A stretch of DNA of 64,000 nt from Endothia cerciana (lineage: Eukaryota > Ascomycota > Sordariomycetes > Diaporthales > Cryphonectriaceae), in contig JALRMH010000059.1 of NCBI GenBank assembly GCA_026119935.1, positions 163,545 to 227,544 of the forward strand. The letters are read 5' to 3'. The position numbers were made by a program, and so were the translations under genes. Of this stretch, positions 22,353-33,083 are shown piece after piece (position 1 is the first letter of the stretch; each line of letters opens with the position of its first letter). Below the pieces are notes generated by a model that saw nothing but the letters and a program-made list of their open reading frames with translations, was not told the origin of the DNA and did no database searches.

Positions 22353-22741
22353 TACAGCTCCTGTGCGGCCTTCAGGATGTAGGACGATAAGCTCCCAAGG
22401 CAGAAATTAAACAGCACTGGGGATGGCCATGCTTTAGAGTTATCACATCACACCCAGATTAGATATCATCACGTACGTACTTCGCATTTGGTCTGAAAAA
22501 TCAGGAAATTAGTCCCCACAAGACGAGATTCTTGAGCATGGGCCTTTTTCTATTGGTGATTTAGGTTTACTGTTGGTGATTCAGACCTGCACCGTGCCAG
22601 GCATCCCCACACTCCCATCAAAACTCCTTGGAATCTATCTATGTCAATACTGATCGCTGCTGAGGACGCCTTTTTCCACTGCTTGATAACTCTTGAAGCA
22701 TTTCTTGGTGTTCTGCCCGTTGTCCAAGAGCAATATTCGCC
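22353..22741. other. Short divergent region between prenyltransferase relic and PTH11-like gene
   Basis: A head-to-head gap of about 390 nt. It would have held both promoters if the two genes were ever active together. No specific element is recognised. Confidence 0.4.
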
Positions 22742-24243
22742 ATGGACCTGCCTATTGGCGCATTTCGCATTGTAGTACTATCTTTGCTTGGCACCGTCCT
22801 CGCTTTCATTGCTGTAACACTTCACCTATGGTCCAGATACATACAGAGGACGCGGCTGGCCCTCAATGATTGGAGTAAGTATCTCCTGGACTCTTTCCTC
22901 ATCCTTTTCAGTACAATCTTACAATTTCCGAACCACTTCGCTACTACTTTTCTACCTTTGTTTTTTCTTTTTCGGTGGCGTTAGTCCCGCACTTCGCATA
23001 ATGGACGAGAAGGAGAGAGGAAGCATTCCTTGGACGAACCCAATTCGCATGGAACTTCGTTCAGGTTATATAGTGGCTAATCTCGGATTCTGCAGTGGCC
23101 ATTCTCGCATTGATACTTGCAATCAGTTCAGTAGCGGACGACCTAGCCGGTAGATTGTCTTTTTTTTCACGCCAGCCGAATTCCCAAATTAGACTGACGT
23201 CGTCCCTGACCTATGAGTAGCTGTGTTTGCTGGGAGTATCGGTTATCATCTCGTTGAGGTTATGACTTACCACCCCGAGGAGTTTGTCCTCTTTCTCAAG
23301 GTTTGTCGGCGGCCTTACTAGCTCTGAAGCACATCACGTGGCTAATATCTTCTCTGTCATTCAGGCTGAAATACCTGGACAAATACTTTGGGCAGCGGCA
23401 AACACTTGTATCAAATTCTCCATCTTGTTGCTATACGCCAAGCTCTTCCCCGACAGCAGTCTTCACCAAATCTGTTACGGCACCATGGCCATCACAACCT
23501 CGTACTTTATCCCGGTGATATGTGAGGCGTTTGTGTTCTGCACACCCGTGCAGTACAACTGGGATAAGTCTCTCGCGGGCACGTGCGATGTGCGTGGGCA
23601 GAGCATGGCGTATCCTGTCGCTGGCAGCACCAATCTGGTTCTCGACACCATCATCGTTGCGCTGCCCATGCCGAAGGTTTTTAGCCTCCAGATGTCGCTC
23701 ACAAAGAAATTGAGCGTGGCTTCAATGTTCAGTCTCGGCGCATTGTGAGTACTCCAACGCCCCGTGTATATCTCCCGCACCGCATTCTCATAAACCCGGG
23801 CAGAATCTGCGTTATTTCTCTTCTCCGCGCCATCTCGATTACGCAGTGGGATTTGGAATGACATAACCTACTCCTGCGTGAATCTAATGATATATTCGGT
23901 CCTCGAGCCCACCCTGGGCATCGTCAACATCTGTCTGCCCACCATCAGACCTGCACTGCTCGCCATTGTCGGTAAAAACACTCGCCCACAAAACACGTCT
24001 CTCGGTTACTCGAGTGGGGATCCCAGCAGTTGGAAATCTGCCCGCAAGGGCAGCGGGATTGTCCTTTCGAATCGGAGAAAATTGCAGGGCACTGACGCAG
24101 ATATAGCGATGGTGGACTTCGAACGGCTGGATGACGAGACGAATACCCATGTCGAAGGGGGCCGCAGTGACGCAACACTTACCAGTATGGGTCCTGGGGA
24201 GATTACTGTTGAAAGGCGGTGGGAGGTCAATGGGCACCGTTGA
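22742..24243 (+). pseudogene. PTH11/rhodopsin-domain integral membrane protein, one frameshift
   Basis: Fungal seven-TM proteins of this family are putative surface receptors. Exons: 22742-22874, 23096-23149, 23221-23300, 23365-23744, then from 23804; the intron phases all agree. Together they read a hydrophobic first helix (IVVLSLLGTVLAFIAVTLHL), LNDWMAILALILAISSVADD, EIPGQILWAAANTCIKFSIL, the conserved FCTPVQYNWD, then NLVLDTIIVALPMPK. In the last exon LLRAISITQWDLE meets TGA at 23859, while the frame one base away continues DITYSCVNLMIYSVLEPTLG to a hydrophilic tail ending at 24241-24243. A one-base insertion near 23857-23860 explains this best. Apart from that the gene is intact (about 385 residues), so a sequencing error is possible. 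Confidence 0.75.
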
Positions 24244-24569
24244 CGTTGACAAATGTGAACGCGTGTCCCGGACTCCGGATATACCGCCCTTAGAAGGGCC
24301 TGGTTCGACAGACGAGGTGTGATAAGATGGTATTTCCTCTGCTTCGGAATCGCGCTTACTCTTATTCTTTGGTCTGAGAAAGGCCTCTTGGATTACGCCA
24401 CCAGGGACGTGGACATCTGGGGTCGCATACGGCAGAAAGTAAGTATGTAGTGGGTAGGTTTCAAAAATCTTCCAGCGGAAGGGAAGGGAGAGGAACGGAA
24501 TCACCCACGGGAGGCAACATCCGTATATAGACCACTATATAGCTAATACACTTAAACGCGACGTTGACA
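24244..24569. other. Convergent intergenic region
   Basis: About 326 nt between two converging genes. It holds both 3' ends and marks the boundary between the degraded island and intact GC-rich genes. Nothing else is seen. Confidence 0.5.
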
Positions 24570-25241
24570 TTATCTCCATACGCTAGCCGTCTCGACACCC
24601 TTCTTCTTCCCCTCCTGATACGTGTCCGATAGCTCATTATACAGCGCCTTCATCCTCGCAATCTCAGCCCCCCACCTCTCCCTCTCCGCCTCGTCCCCGA
24701 CCTGCCCGACCAGTTCCGCGAGGCTCGCCGCCTTGAAGAACTTGTTGCTCCGGTTGTACAGGGCCCGCCTCCCCAGCGCCTCCTCCGTCTCGCCCTCGGC
24801 CGGTACCCTGAATACCTCCTGCAGGATGTCGATGTCGTACGGGATCCCGAACAGGTCCCTCGAGTCCTCGTAGGTGAAGAGGTAGTAGAACTCGTTGAAC
24901 CCGGCCCACGTGATGCCGCTCAGGCACAGCGAGCAGGGCTCGTGCGTGGCGAAGAAGACGCAGTCCTTAGGCTCGGGCCGCGGGGGGCTCCCGGGCGTGT
25001 CCGAGGCCGGGCTCGCGAAGAACCCCTGGATGCAGTTGATCTCGCCGTGCAGCAGCGGCGACACGCGCTCGTTGTTGGTGGCGACGGTGTGGGGCTGCAG
25101 GTCGGACCGCCGCAGGATGGCGGCGCCGAAGAGCTTGCAGCCCGAGGCGACGCCCTGCCGGGTGAGGGGGATGATGCGCTGTTCGGTGGTGGTGAGGATG
25201 GCGCGGAGGAGGGCCGAGGGGTCCGTCTTGGTGGTAGTCAT
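24570..25241 (-). CDS. CMP/dCMP-type (cytidine deaminase-like fold) deaminase domain protein
   Basis: A single-exon gene of 223 residues with the zinc-deaminase signature: LHGEINC (His65, Glu67) and EPCSLCLSG (Cys103, Cys106). This H-x-E...P-C-x-x-C arrangement belongs to the CMP/dCMP, guanine and tRNA-adenosine deaminase superfamily; the substrate cannot be told from the sequence. The stretch between the two motifs is fairly long and Pro-rich (about 76-92). The C-terminal third is helical and charged (AEIARMKALYNELSDTYQ) and is not part of the core fold. Codon use is strongly GC3-biased, unlike the neighbouring island. The start is the first Met, followed by polar MTTTKTDPSA, and no targeting signal is seen. 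It converges with the PTH11-like gene. It could act on a small-molecule base; this is not an obvious tRNA enzyme. Confidence 0.85.
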   Translation of the reverse strand: MTTTKTDPSALLRAILTTTEQRIIPLTRQGVASGCKLFGAAILRRSDLQPHTVATNNERVSPLLHGEINCIQGFFASPASDTPGSPPRPEPKDCVFFATHEPCSLCLSGITWAGFNEFYYLFTYEDSRDLFGIPYDIDILQEVFRVPAEGETEEALGRRALYNRSNKFFKAASLAELVGQVGDEAERERWGAEIARMKALYNELSDTYQEGKKKGVETASVWR

Positions 25242-27781
25242 GCTGAACGGCTTGGTGGTCCGGCTCAGTCCCGGTCCAGGGGCTTACAAGCTCGACATAT
25301 AGAGTATCACTGTTGCTCCTTCTTTACGTATAAGAGTGCCTGTATGTGATGAGCGGGGGAGGCGAGGTTGGCCTCTAATCAAGAACGGCCAGAGCGAGCC
25401 GCCGAGATACCCAGCCGGTCCCGTCGCCGGGGCCAGCCGGCCGGTCGGCAACCTCCGACCCGGGGGAGAGAGAGACCCAACTCCCAACACCACCACCTGG
25501 GGATGGCTTGGACAGACTCCCGTTCCTGGCCTCCGTCTCCAACATATCTCTCTGGTCACGCCTATCACACAGCCTGCCTGTCTGCACAGGATGCCGGGTA
25601 AGGGGATCGCTGAGCACCTAGGGTCAGGGCGGCGACAGGGACAGTCGCCACGAGCGGTCCCCCGGCTGGCGAGTGATGATGACACGGCTGGTCATGGATA
25701 CCGGGAAGAGCTGCACCCCAGCCTGATCCGGAAGGGAGTCTGCGTCTGCACAATACTATATGCAGGCACTATGCTTCCTGTGGCGCCACGCAGCAAGGTG
25801 TACTACACACGTAGTAAATGGCTATTGTACATGGCCTCGGGCGTGGCCCCATCAACCAGCTCCTGCAATGCACATGCCTACACCATGTAGGTAAGCAGCA
25901 GCCAGCACGCACACGCGCACACCCACGCTACCCTCTGGGTTCAACACGTTTTCGGATGGCATGCGGGACCTACTGCACCGCTAAGGGTGTCTCGGCCTGA
26001 GATCGTATTGGCTATCACCAGAAAAGGTGAGCCAAAGATAGGACTCGGCGTGCAACCCGCCAGGCTCACCTGCTGACCCTCGTCGGCGCAATGGGCGCGT
26101 CCGGGGCACGTGTGGGGGATTGGGATGTCAGCATGCGTGATGACCGTCAGCCGGTTCCCAGCTTCTAGAAAGAAAGAAACCAAGAAAGAAAAGAGTTCGA
26201 GGGGGGTGATTGGTGTCCTTTCCAAGCCGCTGTCGGTCCGTTTGCCCCTGTGGCACTTAAGCCTTCTCCCCACATCAGGGCCTGACGTCCAATGGGCCAT
26301 CTGAGTCATATAGCTGGCGGGGACGGGACCCGTATGGGATACGCAAGACATTTTGGCAATAGTCTTCGGGGTTGCAAGGTCGGCGATGTTGGTGATGGGC
26401 GTATGCAGACAGAGAGAGAGAGAGAGAGATTCCTAGTCGGAACATGGCCCGGCACAGCGGCGCAGGGTGGGCCCTTGGCCACCAAACAACCCCGCAGCTA
26501 GGCACTAAGCTGAGGTCCACAGGGGGGGTGGGCTATCTCTGATTGGGCCCCTACCACGACCTCGTCACCACTGTAAGCGCCTGGAACCTCACCTGCACGA
26601 TGGCTGCACCCAAACCCACACACTCCTCCCCCGTACTACACACCCACGCTCACGCCTACGCCCACACGGCAACATGGGACATCGATCGCATTACATGGTG
26701 GCCCTTTCTCCTCTTGGGGGGTTGTGCCATCACCCCCCTCCTCCGAGACGTGGCTGAGATGTCCGCCTCCTCGTGGCTTCCCACCCTGATCCTCTCCTGA
26801 TGACTATCAGCCAATGATGTGCGGATGGCGAGGATGTCGATGATGACTCTGCTCGGGACCCGAGTTCAAAGCTGAATGCAGTTGTGCGAGCCTGCCAGGC
26901 ACCCCTCGAGTGCACAACACCAGATCGGAGAGCCTTGGGAGCCTCATGACGGCTCCAGGTCAGGTCAGATCAGGTCATGGCATTGGGCCCATATGCCGTG
27001 CTGCCAACCCCTCTCCGCAGCCCTGATGAGCAGCCAGCCTCTCCTGGGAGGGGGGGGGGGGGCGGGGAGAGACAGCACGGCAATGCGGCCGCGGTCCTGG
27101 GGACTCCCGGCTGGATGCAGCAGCATGCCGCACGATAACTACTGATCGTGTCTGTCCTTGAGGCTCGCCTGCAGCGCAGCCTGCTGGCATCGTCCATTGC
27201 GTGCACTGGCCCCCAATATTAGGAACAGCACTTTTCGCTGCTCCCTCGCACTGCGTTGTGCGTCTGACTTAAGCCACACACACGCACACACACATAGCTG
27301 TGCGATCCGTACATCCCCATCAGGGGGACGTCAGCGTACCCGAGAGGAGACCTGGAGAAGGGAGTTAACATCAAGGCTCGCTGCCTTGCTCAGGTCGTCT
27401 ACAGTGAATGGAAACTGACCTCGTTAGCGCCCTGCGAGATGCTTCATTCCACACGTTCTGGCTGGTACAGGTGAGTGTTGGGTGGCTAGACCATTCACAA
27501 AAGTAATGAGAGACCGAGAAGACCTTCAGCCCTGCAAGCGGGTCCAGGAAGCACGGCAGCGGGCAGATCGTCCCATCGCGCGGCCCGTTCTCACGGCCAA
27601 GGCACGAACGTCAGAGGGCCACGAGCTAGGATGCCTCGCAGGTAGCAGGTAGACCCAACGCATGTCTCACAGGAACGGCACGCCCAGGAAGAGAGAGACA
27701 AAGAAAAAGGGGGGGGGGGGGGCAGGGAGGGTGTTCCCAAGTAGATCTTGGCCCCCAAAGGTCCAAAGGGCTGAAAGGCAG

Positions 27782-27817
<36 letters not shown>

Positions 27818-29175
27818 CCATGATCATCACCATCATAATCACAGGGCATGCAGGCAGGACAGGGCATATCCGGAATGCTAATGGGCAGTCATATGTACGA
27901 AGGTTACCACAGCCGTTCCTGCGGAATGCTGACCGGGGGCGTTGTGCATGCACTGGACCTTTGCTGCAGCCGCTGAATTAAAGTTGGGTCGGACGGAATG
28001 CGGCCCCCGTAAGGCGCTCACTGCCCCGATTGCCCGCCCGTCCGGACGCTGGTGCAGGTGCTCCACCTCTGCGCCTGGACGAATGTTGTGTGCCGTGCTT
28101 GGATGCATCATCCGGGTGCCTGGCAATGAGATGGATGGATGGATGGATGAACTGCCACACACACAGACACACAGGGTCAGGTCAGTCCACCGAAGAAGCG
28201 AAAAGAGCCAAAAGATCTTGTCAGGTGCGGCACCGCAACCTTGTCTCGGCGGAATACAGTCACCAGGGGGATACCTGGAACGAGGGGGGATTCGCGACGG
28301 ATACACAGGACAGATGCCACTCATCTCGTCCTCTCAGCTGCCGCCTGCGGTCTGCCGTCTTGAGTTCCCGCCGTGCCCTGTTTCCTTCTTCGTTTTCATC
28401 TCTTCTAACACGAAAGAAATGAAAAGAGAAGAAAAGGAAAAAGAAACTGCAACCTATCTCCTTTTCAGTGCATCGACTTTGAATGAGTATCATCATTCAT
28501 ATCTCCCGAGACGGGGTAAAACTATTGCGCCGCGAAGGATCGCTATGCTTTTGCGGCGGCCAAACCTACCCACACGGGTCACATTCAACAGAATTCCTTC
28601 TGGCTGCGCGGGTCTTGTGCTGATTTCTTGAAGGGGGAACGGGCGCGGCGCAGGCATACACCCGGGAGAAGAGATTTTGGAAACGGTTTCAGCGCCCCCT
28701 TGCTGCGTTCACTCCCTCCTCCTCCCCCCTTTCCCTTCCTCCGCGCGGGCTCACCAGCCACATTACCACCTTGCCCCTCGGATCGGGGGATCATCTCACG
28801 CACTGTGTCGCATAAATACCTGGGGGCTCTGGGGAGGGAGAAGAGATACGAGCGATCATGCACAATGGGTGATGAGGAAACCTCGGGATACTGCCTTGTT
28901 CTTGTGGACCAGCAGAGGCCGTATCGCAAGTGCAATGGGGACGACGCAGGAAGACACGTCGTGCAGGGGATCGGGTCTCGTCACATACCTCACCGAGAAT
29001 GACCTCCTCACCCATTACCATCCGGATCATGAGGACGGCCTTCATCGTGTGCGAAGTGATCAAACCTGAGAAAACTTGGGTATCCACAAGAGAAAAGTAT
29101 GTTACATATCCATCGTGCCCGCTGAGGAAAAAGACAAGACAAAAAAATAAAATAAAGCAAGGCGCCCTGCACAAG
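25242..29175. other. Gene-poor 3.9 kb region with microsatellites
   Basis: No frame with family resemblance is found. The region carries an AG repeat (26411-26429), runs of about 12-14 G (27050-27062 and 27709-27722), an ATC trinucleotide array (27783-27817) and an ATGG array (28132-28150). The many open frames on both strands are GC-driven. Long non-coding transcripts cannot be excluded. Confidence 0.5.
27783..27817. repeat. (ATC)n trinucleotide microsatellite
   Basis: About 11-12 perfect copies, followed by degenerate copies to about 27840, in gene-poor DNA. No reading frame through it is believed to be translated. Confidence 0.95.
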
Positions 29176-30252
29176 CTAGTTGTAAGCCGCCTCCAGCCTC
29201 TCGATCCTCGCAGCCCTGCTCTCGCGCTGCTTCTTCCTCCGCCCGGTCTCGCTCAGGTCGTTCCCCCTGCTGTCCTCCCGGTACAGGTTATAGCCCTCGT
29301 CCGCCACGTGCGCGTCCCCCTCGATGTACTCCTCCGCCGCCGGCCGCGGCGCCGTCGTCGACGTGAACCGCACGGGCGGCTCCTCTGGGTCCCGCGCCTG
29401 CCCGTCGTTGAACTCGAGCACGTCGCTGTCGTGCAGCGACCGCACCTCCCCCCACTGCTCGGCCGGCACCACCGGCTCCCGCCGCGTTGTGTAGTCTGTC
29501 GGCTGCTGGTGCACCGGCAGCGCGTCCGGGTCCGCGGGGTACCCCGGCGGCGCCGCCGCCGCCCCGCGCCGCCACCGGAACGCCCCGAGGAGGCCCCGCA
29601 GCGGCGCGTCGCGGCGCTGTGGAGGGGGCAGGGTGCCGGCGCCCCCGCAGTGGTAGTTGCCGGACTTGGTGACGTACTCGCCGTCCGCGTCGCGGAGGGG
29701 CCGCGAGGCCCGGTGGCGGCCGCGGTTCATGCCGAGCTCGAGCAGGACGGAGAGCGGGAGGGAGAGCGCCGCGGCGCAGGCCGCCGCCAGGCAGGCCGTC
29801 TCCATGCGGCACGCGACACCGTACGTGGGCAGCCCCACGACGCCGCCCCCGGAGCTGGACGCGCCGGCGCTGGGCGTCGAGGACGCGGCGCCCGAGCCGT
29901 AGGGGCTGCCGACGCTGCCGCCGCTGCACGAGCTGGCGCCGTCGCGGTCCGCGACGGCCACGTAGATGTAGCCGGCCGTGAGGCCGACGTCCAGGACCGC
30001 GGCGATGAAGGAGGTGCCCGCGTGGCCGGCGCAGCAGCAGACGAGCAGGACGCCGACGAGCGCGTAGAGCGTCCCGACGGCCGAGATGCCCTCGACGGCC
30101 TTGACGCTCGTGGGCACGGTCAGGCCGCGGCCGAGCATGGTCGCGAGGAAGTACGAGTAGGTGCCCAGGACGACGACGGAGCAGGCGAGCTGGAGGCCGC
30201 GGAGGAGCCACTGGAGGCATTTCAGGCCTGCGATGCCTGGTGGGGAGCCCAT
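29176..30252 (-). CDS. Four-TM MARVEL-like membrane protein
   Basis: A single-exon gene of 358 residues, very GC-rich. Hydrophobic segments lie at about 13-38, 53-76, 80-101 and 150-173, the layout of fungal MARVEL-domain proteins. Between helices 3 and 4 is a Gly/Ser-rich loop (about 105-138). After helix 4 comes a long hydrophilic tail of about 180 residues with Pro/Arg-rich stretches (AFRWRRGAAAAPPGYPADP), acidic patches and a basic end (GRRKKQRESRAARIERLEAA), probably cytosolic. MARVEL proteins organise membrane domains, but this one's precise role is unknown. Other frames over the same DNA are also open for 400 codons or more on both strands because of GC bias; this frame was preferred because only it gives four clean helices and a sensible start. 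Confidence 0.75.
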   Translation of the reverse strand: MGSPPGIAGLKCLQWLLRGLQLACSVVVLGTYSYFLATMLGRGLTVPTSVKAVEGISAVGTLYALVGVLLVCCCAGHAGTSFIAAVLDVGLTAGYIYVAVADRDGASSCSGGSVGSPYGSGAASSTPSAGASSSGGGVVGLPTYGVACRMETACLAAACAAALSLPLSVLLELGMNRGRHRASRPLRDADGEYVTKSGNYHCGGAGTLPPPQRRDAPLRGLLGAFRWRRGAAAAPPGYPADPDALPVHQQPTDYTTRREPVVPAEQWGEVRSLHDSDVLEFNDGQARDPEEPPVRFTSTTAPRPAAEEYIEGDAHVADEGYNLYREDSRGNDLSETGRRKKQRESRAARIERLEAAYN

Positions 30253-33083
30253 GGTGATGATGGTGGGCGTGGCGTTTATCTGGGTTGCAGGTGGATATCT
30301 TCGTACCGCAATCCAGGTGGATGTCTTTTAAGAGAATCATCATCACAACAGCGACCATCATGGGCCCCCGCATCTCGAGCATATATTCTACATTCAATGC
30401 GATGACGTCGAAATCACATCTGGAGACCTTGTTTTGGCTACACAGGGCCCTGGGCTCGGGGAGAGGGGGGGGGGGGAACATGGAGAGTCGTTTCACACAT
30501 TCTTGGTATGCTATGTCATCACCAGGGGATCGACCCATAAACACGCAATACTATCAAGCCGATCTTCCTGTCCACGTGAGGGATCTTAATCGTCTGCGCA
30601 TGACGCTGAGGTAAGCTGCAAAGTGATACTGATACATACTCGTACTATGGCAAGTAATTGCGGTGGTGAACAGACACGGACGGACGGGCCGCATAGTAGG
30701 TCGGTAGATGCCAAAACATATTCGGTAGGTTCTCTGCATGCCTCTCGTGCCCGCTGTTCAGAGCAGGCTGGCGAAACCCGGGTGCCCAGGGCTTTGCCAT
30801 CAGCCACACCAATGGTTTTCCCGAGAGGACAGTTTCAAAACATCTTCTGCGCCGAACACGTGCACAGAAAATTCACAAGAGTTCAATGCCCGACCAGAGA
30901 CGTCTCGAATTCCGAGTTCGTGTGCGTGCCCGGGCCGGGGAACAAATTGGTGGAGGGTGTTTATCGAATCCTGCCATGTTGCTAAGTACGTACTATGTAT
31001 GTAATGCGCAGCGAAACCCTCCCTATACGGTCCCCCGGAACAGCACGGCGACAAGAGCCCACTGCCCTCCTACGGTAATGGTCCAGCCAGCAAAATCCTA
31101 CAGCTACTAGACCCCGAACATGGCTGGGCATGATATTCAACGCTCGTATAAATGGTGTCGTTCGTTACACCGCCGCGTCCAGTAGAAATTGCTCCCGCGG
31201 TGCTACAGTGACCCAGACGGGCCGGGGCAAACGATGGAGGGGGGCGTACGTGCTCGGCCCACTCACTAACTGGGCCTGATCGACATGCCAGAATTGCATT
31301 GCGCCTAAGTGCGGTCTGCGGGCCGTGTGGGTCGATGTCTCTCTCCTACCGGGTCTATCGATGGATACTGGGGCGCGTCGTCAGCTCATACAGTAACTCA
31401 ACCTCTAGCAGTATGCACTATCGGGTGCAATGGCGGTCTTTCACTTCTTCTTGTTTTACCTTCTTTTCTTCTTCCTGTATTCCTATAGCTTCTCCTCCCT
31501 CTAATCTCTTCAAGTCCTTGGTGAAGGGGCGGTGGGAGAAGAGGCGCGCTGCTCAGCCGCTCATGGCGCCGCCCCCCCCCCCCTTCAAATCCCTAAAAAT
31601 ACAATTGCTCCCTATGATTTGTCCATGAACCTTAGATCTATCAAGACGGATATTCCATCACAAACAACAAGGTCTCTGACATTCAATCTTCCAACCCCGG
31701 CCGCCCCAACCCCGTGTAGCCCCAGGTAACTAGAGGGGGGATCCCTAAAGAGACACCCACCCCCTCCTCTCCCCCCCCGGGTTCCCGCCCCCTGTGGCGT
31801 CCGGGAACACGAGCATGGGAAATTTGGGTGCGAGGAGGAATCTCACAGGTGATATAAGGTTCGGGGTGGGGGAGGGGTGCCTGTCTTACCTGTAATAAAT
31901 GAAACCCGACAAGGCCATGACACAGAGATGAAAAAAATTTTGCATTCCTCAATATCTGTCGCGCCGGCGGAAAAAGAAAATCCCAACGTGGAAATTGGTC
32001 TAGTCACAAGCCTGCTTCCATGCCCGAGGGATTGATTGACTCATTGGGCTGCTGTGACGTGCAACCCTCAGGATGCAATCAGTCACCAGGTTATCCCCTT
32101 GGTTTCACAGACGCACCGTGACCGGCGGCGGTTTGTGTGGGTGCCCAGGCGTCGACATCATAGGCCGGCACACACAAAAGGATCCCGGCGGGGTGGTCTA
32201 CTCATCACACGTCACGATGCCACGAGGGCAGACGTACAAGATCAGGGGTACGTTACTTGTCACTGTGCGGGTGGTTATCCGGCAGGCTGGAATCAGATGG
32301 CTCCCGATTGCTGTTGTGCTTGCTATTGCTATCCTACCAATCACGCCAAATTCTTCCGAGACAAGAGAATGGGGGGTATCTCCATCCTTGCCAGCGCATA
32401 CCATGTAGCCACCAAGTGAAGGATAGACAAGTTCACAACGCCGAGGCGAGAACCCGCGGGGCAACATGAAAGCAGCATCATGGCCAAAACGAGAGGACGC
32501 GGATTGAGAACACACGAGACAAGTTGTACGCCGAATAACGTTGACCATTTCCTGATCCGAAGAGCATTATCCACAGGTATTCATTCCATTACATTCTTGT
32601 CATCCGGCTTGTTCCATACCATGTCCAAAAATAAATATCCGCATCCTGTACATTCCATTGACAAAAACCATCGAACCCAAAGCTTTTGTATTCCTTGCAA
32701 AAAATAGCATCCCGAGACTCTGCTCGTCCTTGTGAGGGGTCGGTCGTTGCCGCCCGCTTCTGTTTCTGCGCCCCCTCGCGTTGTCGTGTTGACCGTGCGA
32801 GGTCTTGGGGAGGTCAAAATAGAATAAAATATTGAAAACATCCCTGGGTATCATTGTAAAGACCAGAAAGATGACAGCCACCGCGAGACGCGAGTCTCTG
32901 GGTATTGTTTATGACCGAGAGGAACCCTCAACCGAAGGAAATCCCGTTGATCACATAAAAGGAATTGTATCGTACAGCACCGGCCGATGTTGTTTTCTTT
33001 TTCTCGGTAAATTTTGTTTTTTTTTCTTTCTTCTTCTTTTTTTGTTTGGTTGTGAGTGTTGTGCGACAGGTGGGGGGGCCCAT
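30253..33083. other. Gene-poor 2.8 kb region
   Basis: Contains the promoter side of the MARVEL-like gene and, near 33.0 kb, the 3' UTR of the gp1-like gene, including T/C-rich tracts at 33000-33050. No gene, RNA gene or transposon is recognised between them. Confidence 0.5.

Noticed and set aside
28930..30405. A 491-codon plus-strand frame and a 418-codon minus-strand frame over the MARVEL-like gene
   Set aside because: Both translate to Arg/Pro/Ala-rich low-complexity sequence. They are open because of extreme GC at codon third positions of the real gene; only the 358-codon minus frame gives four clean membrane helices.
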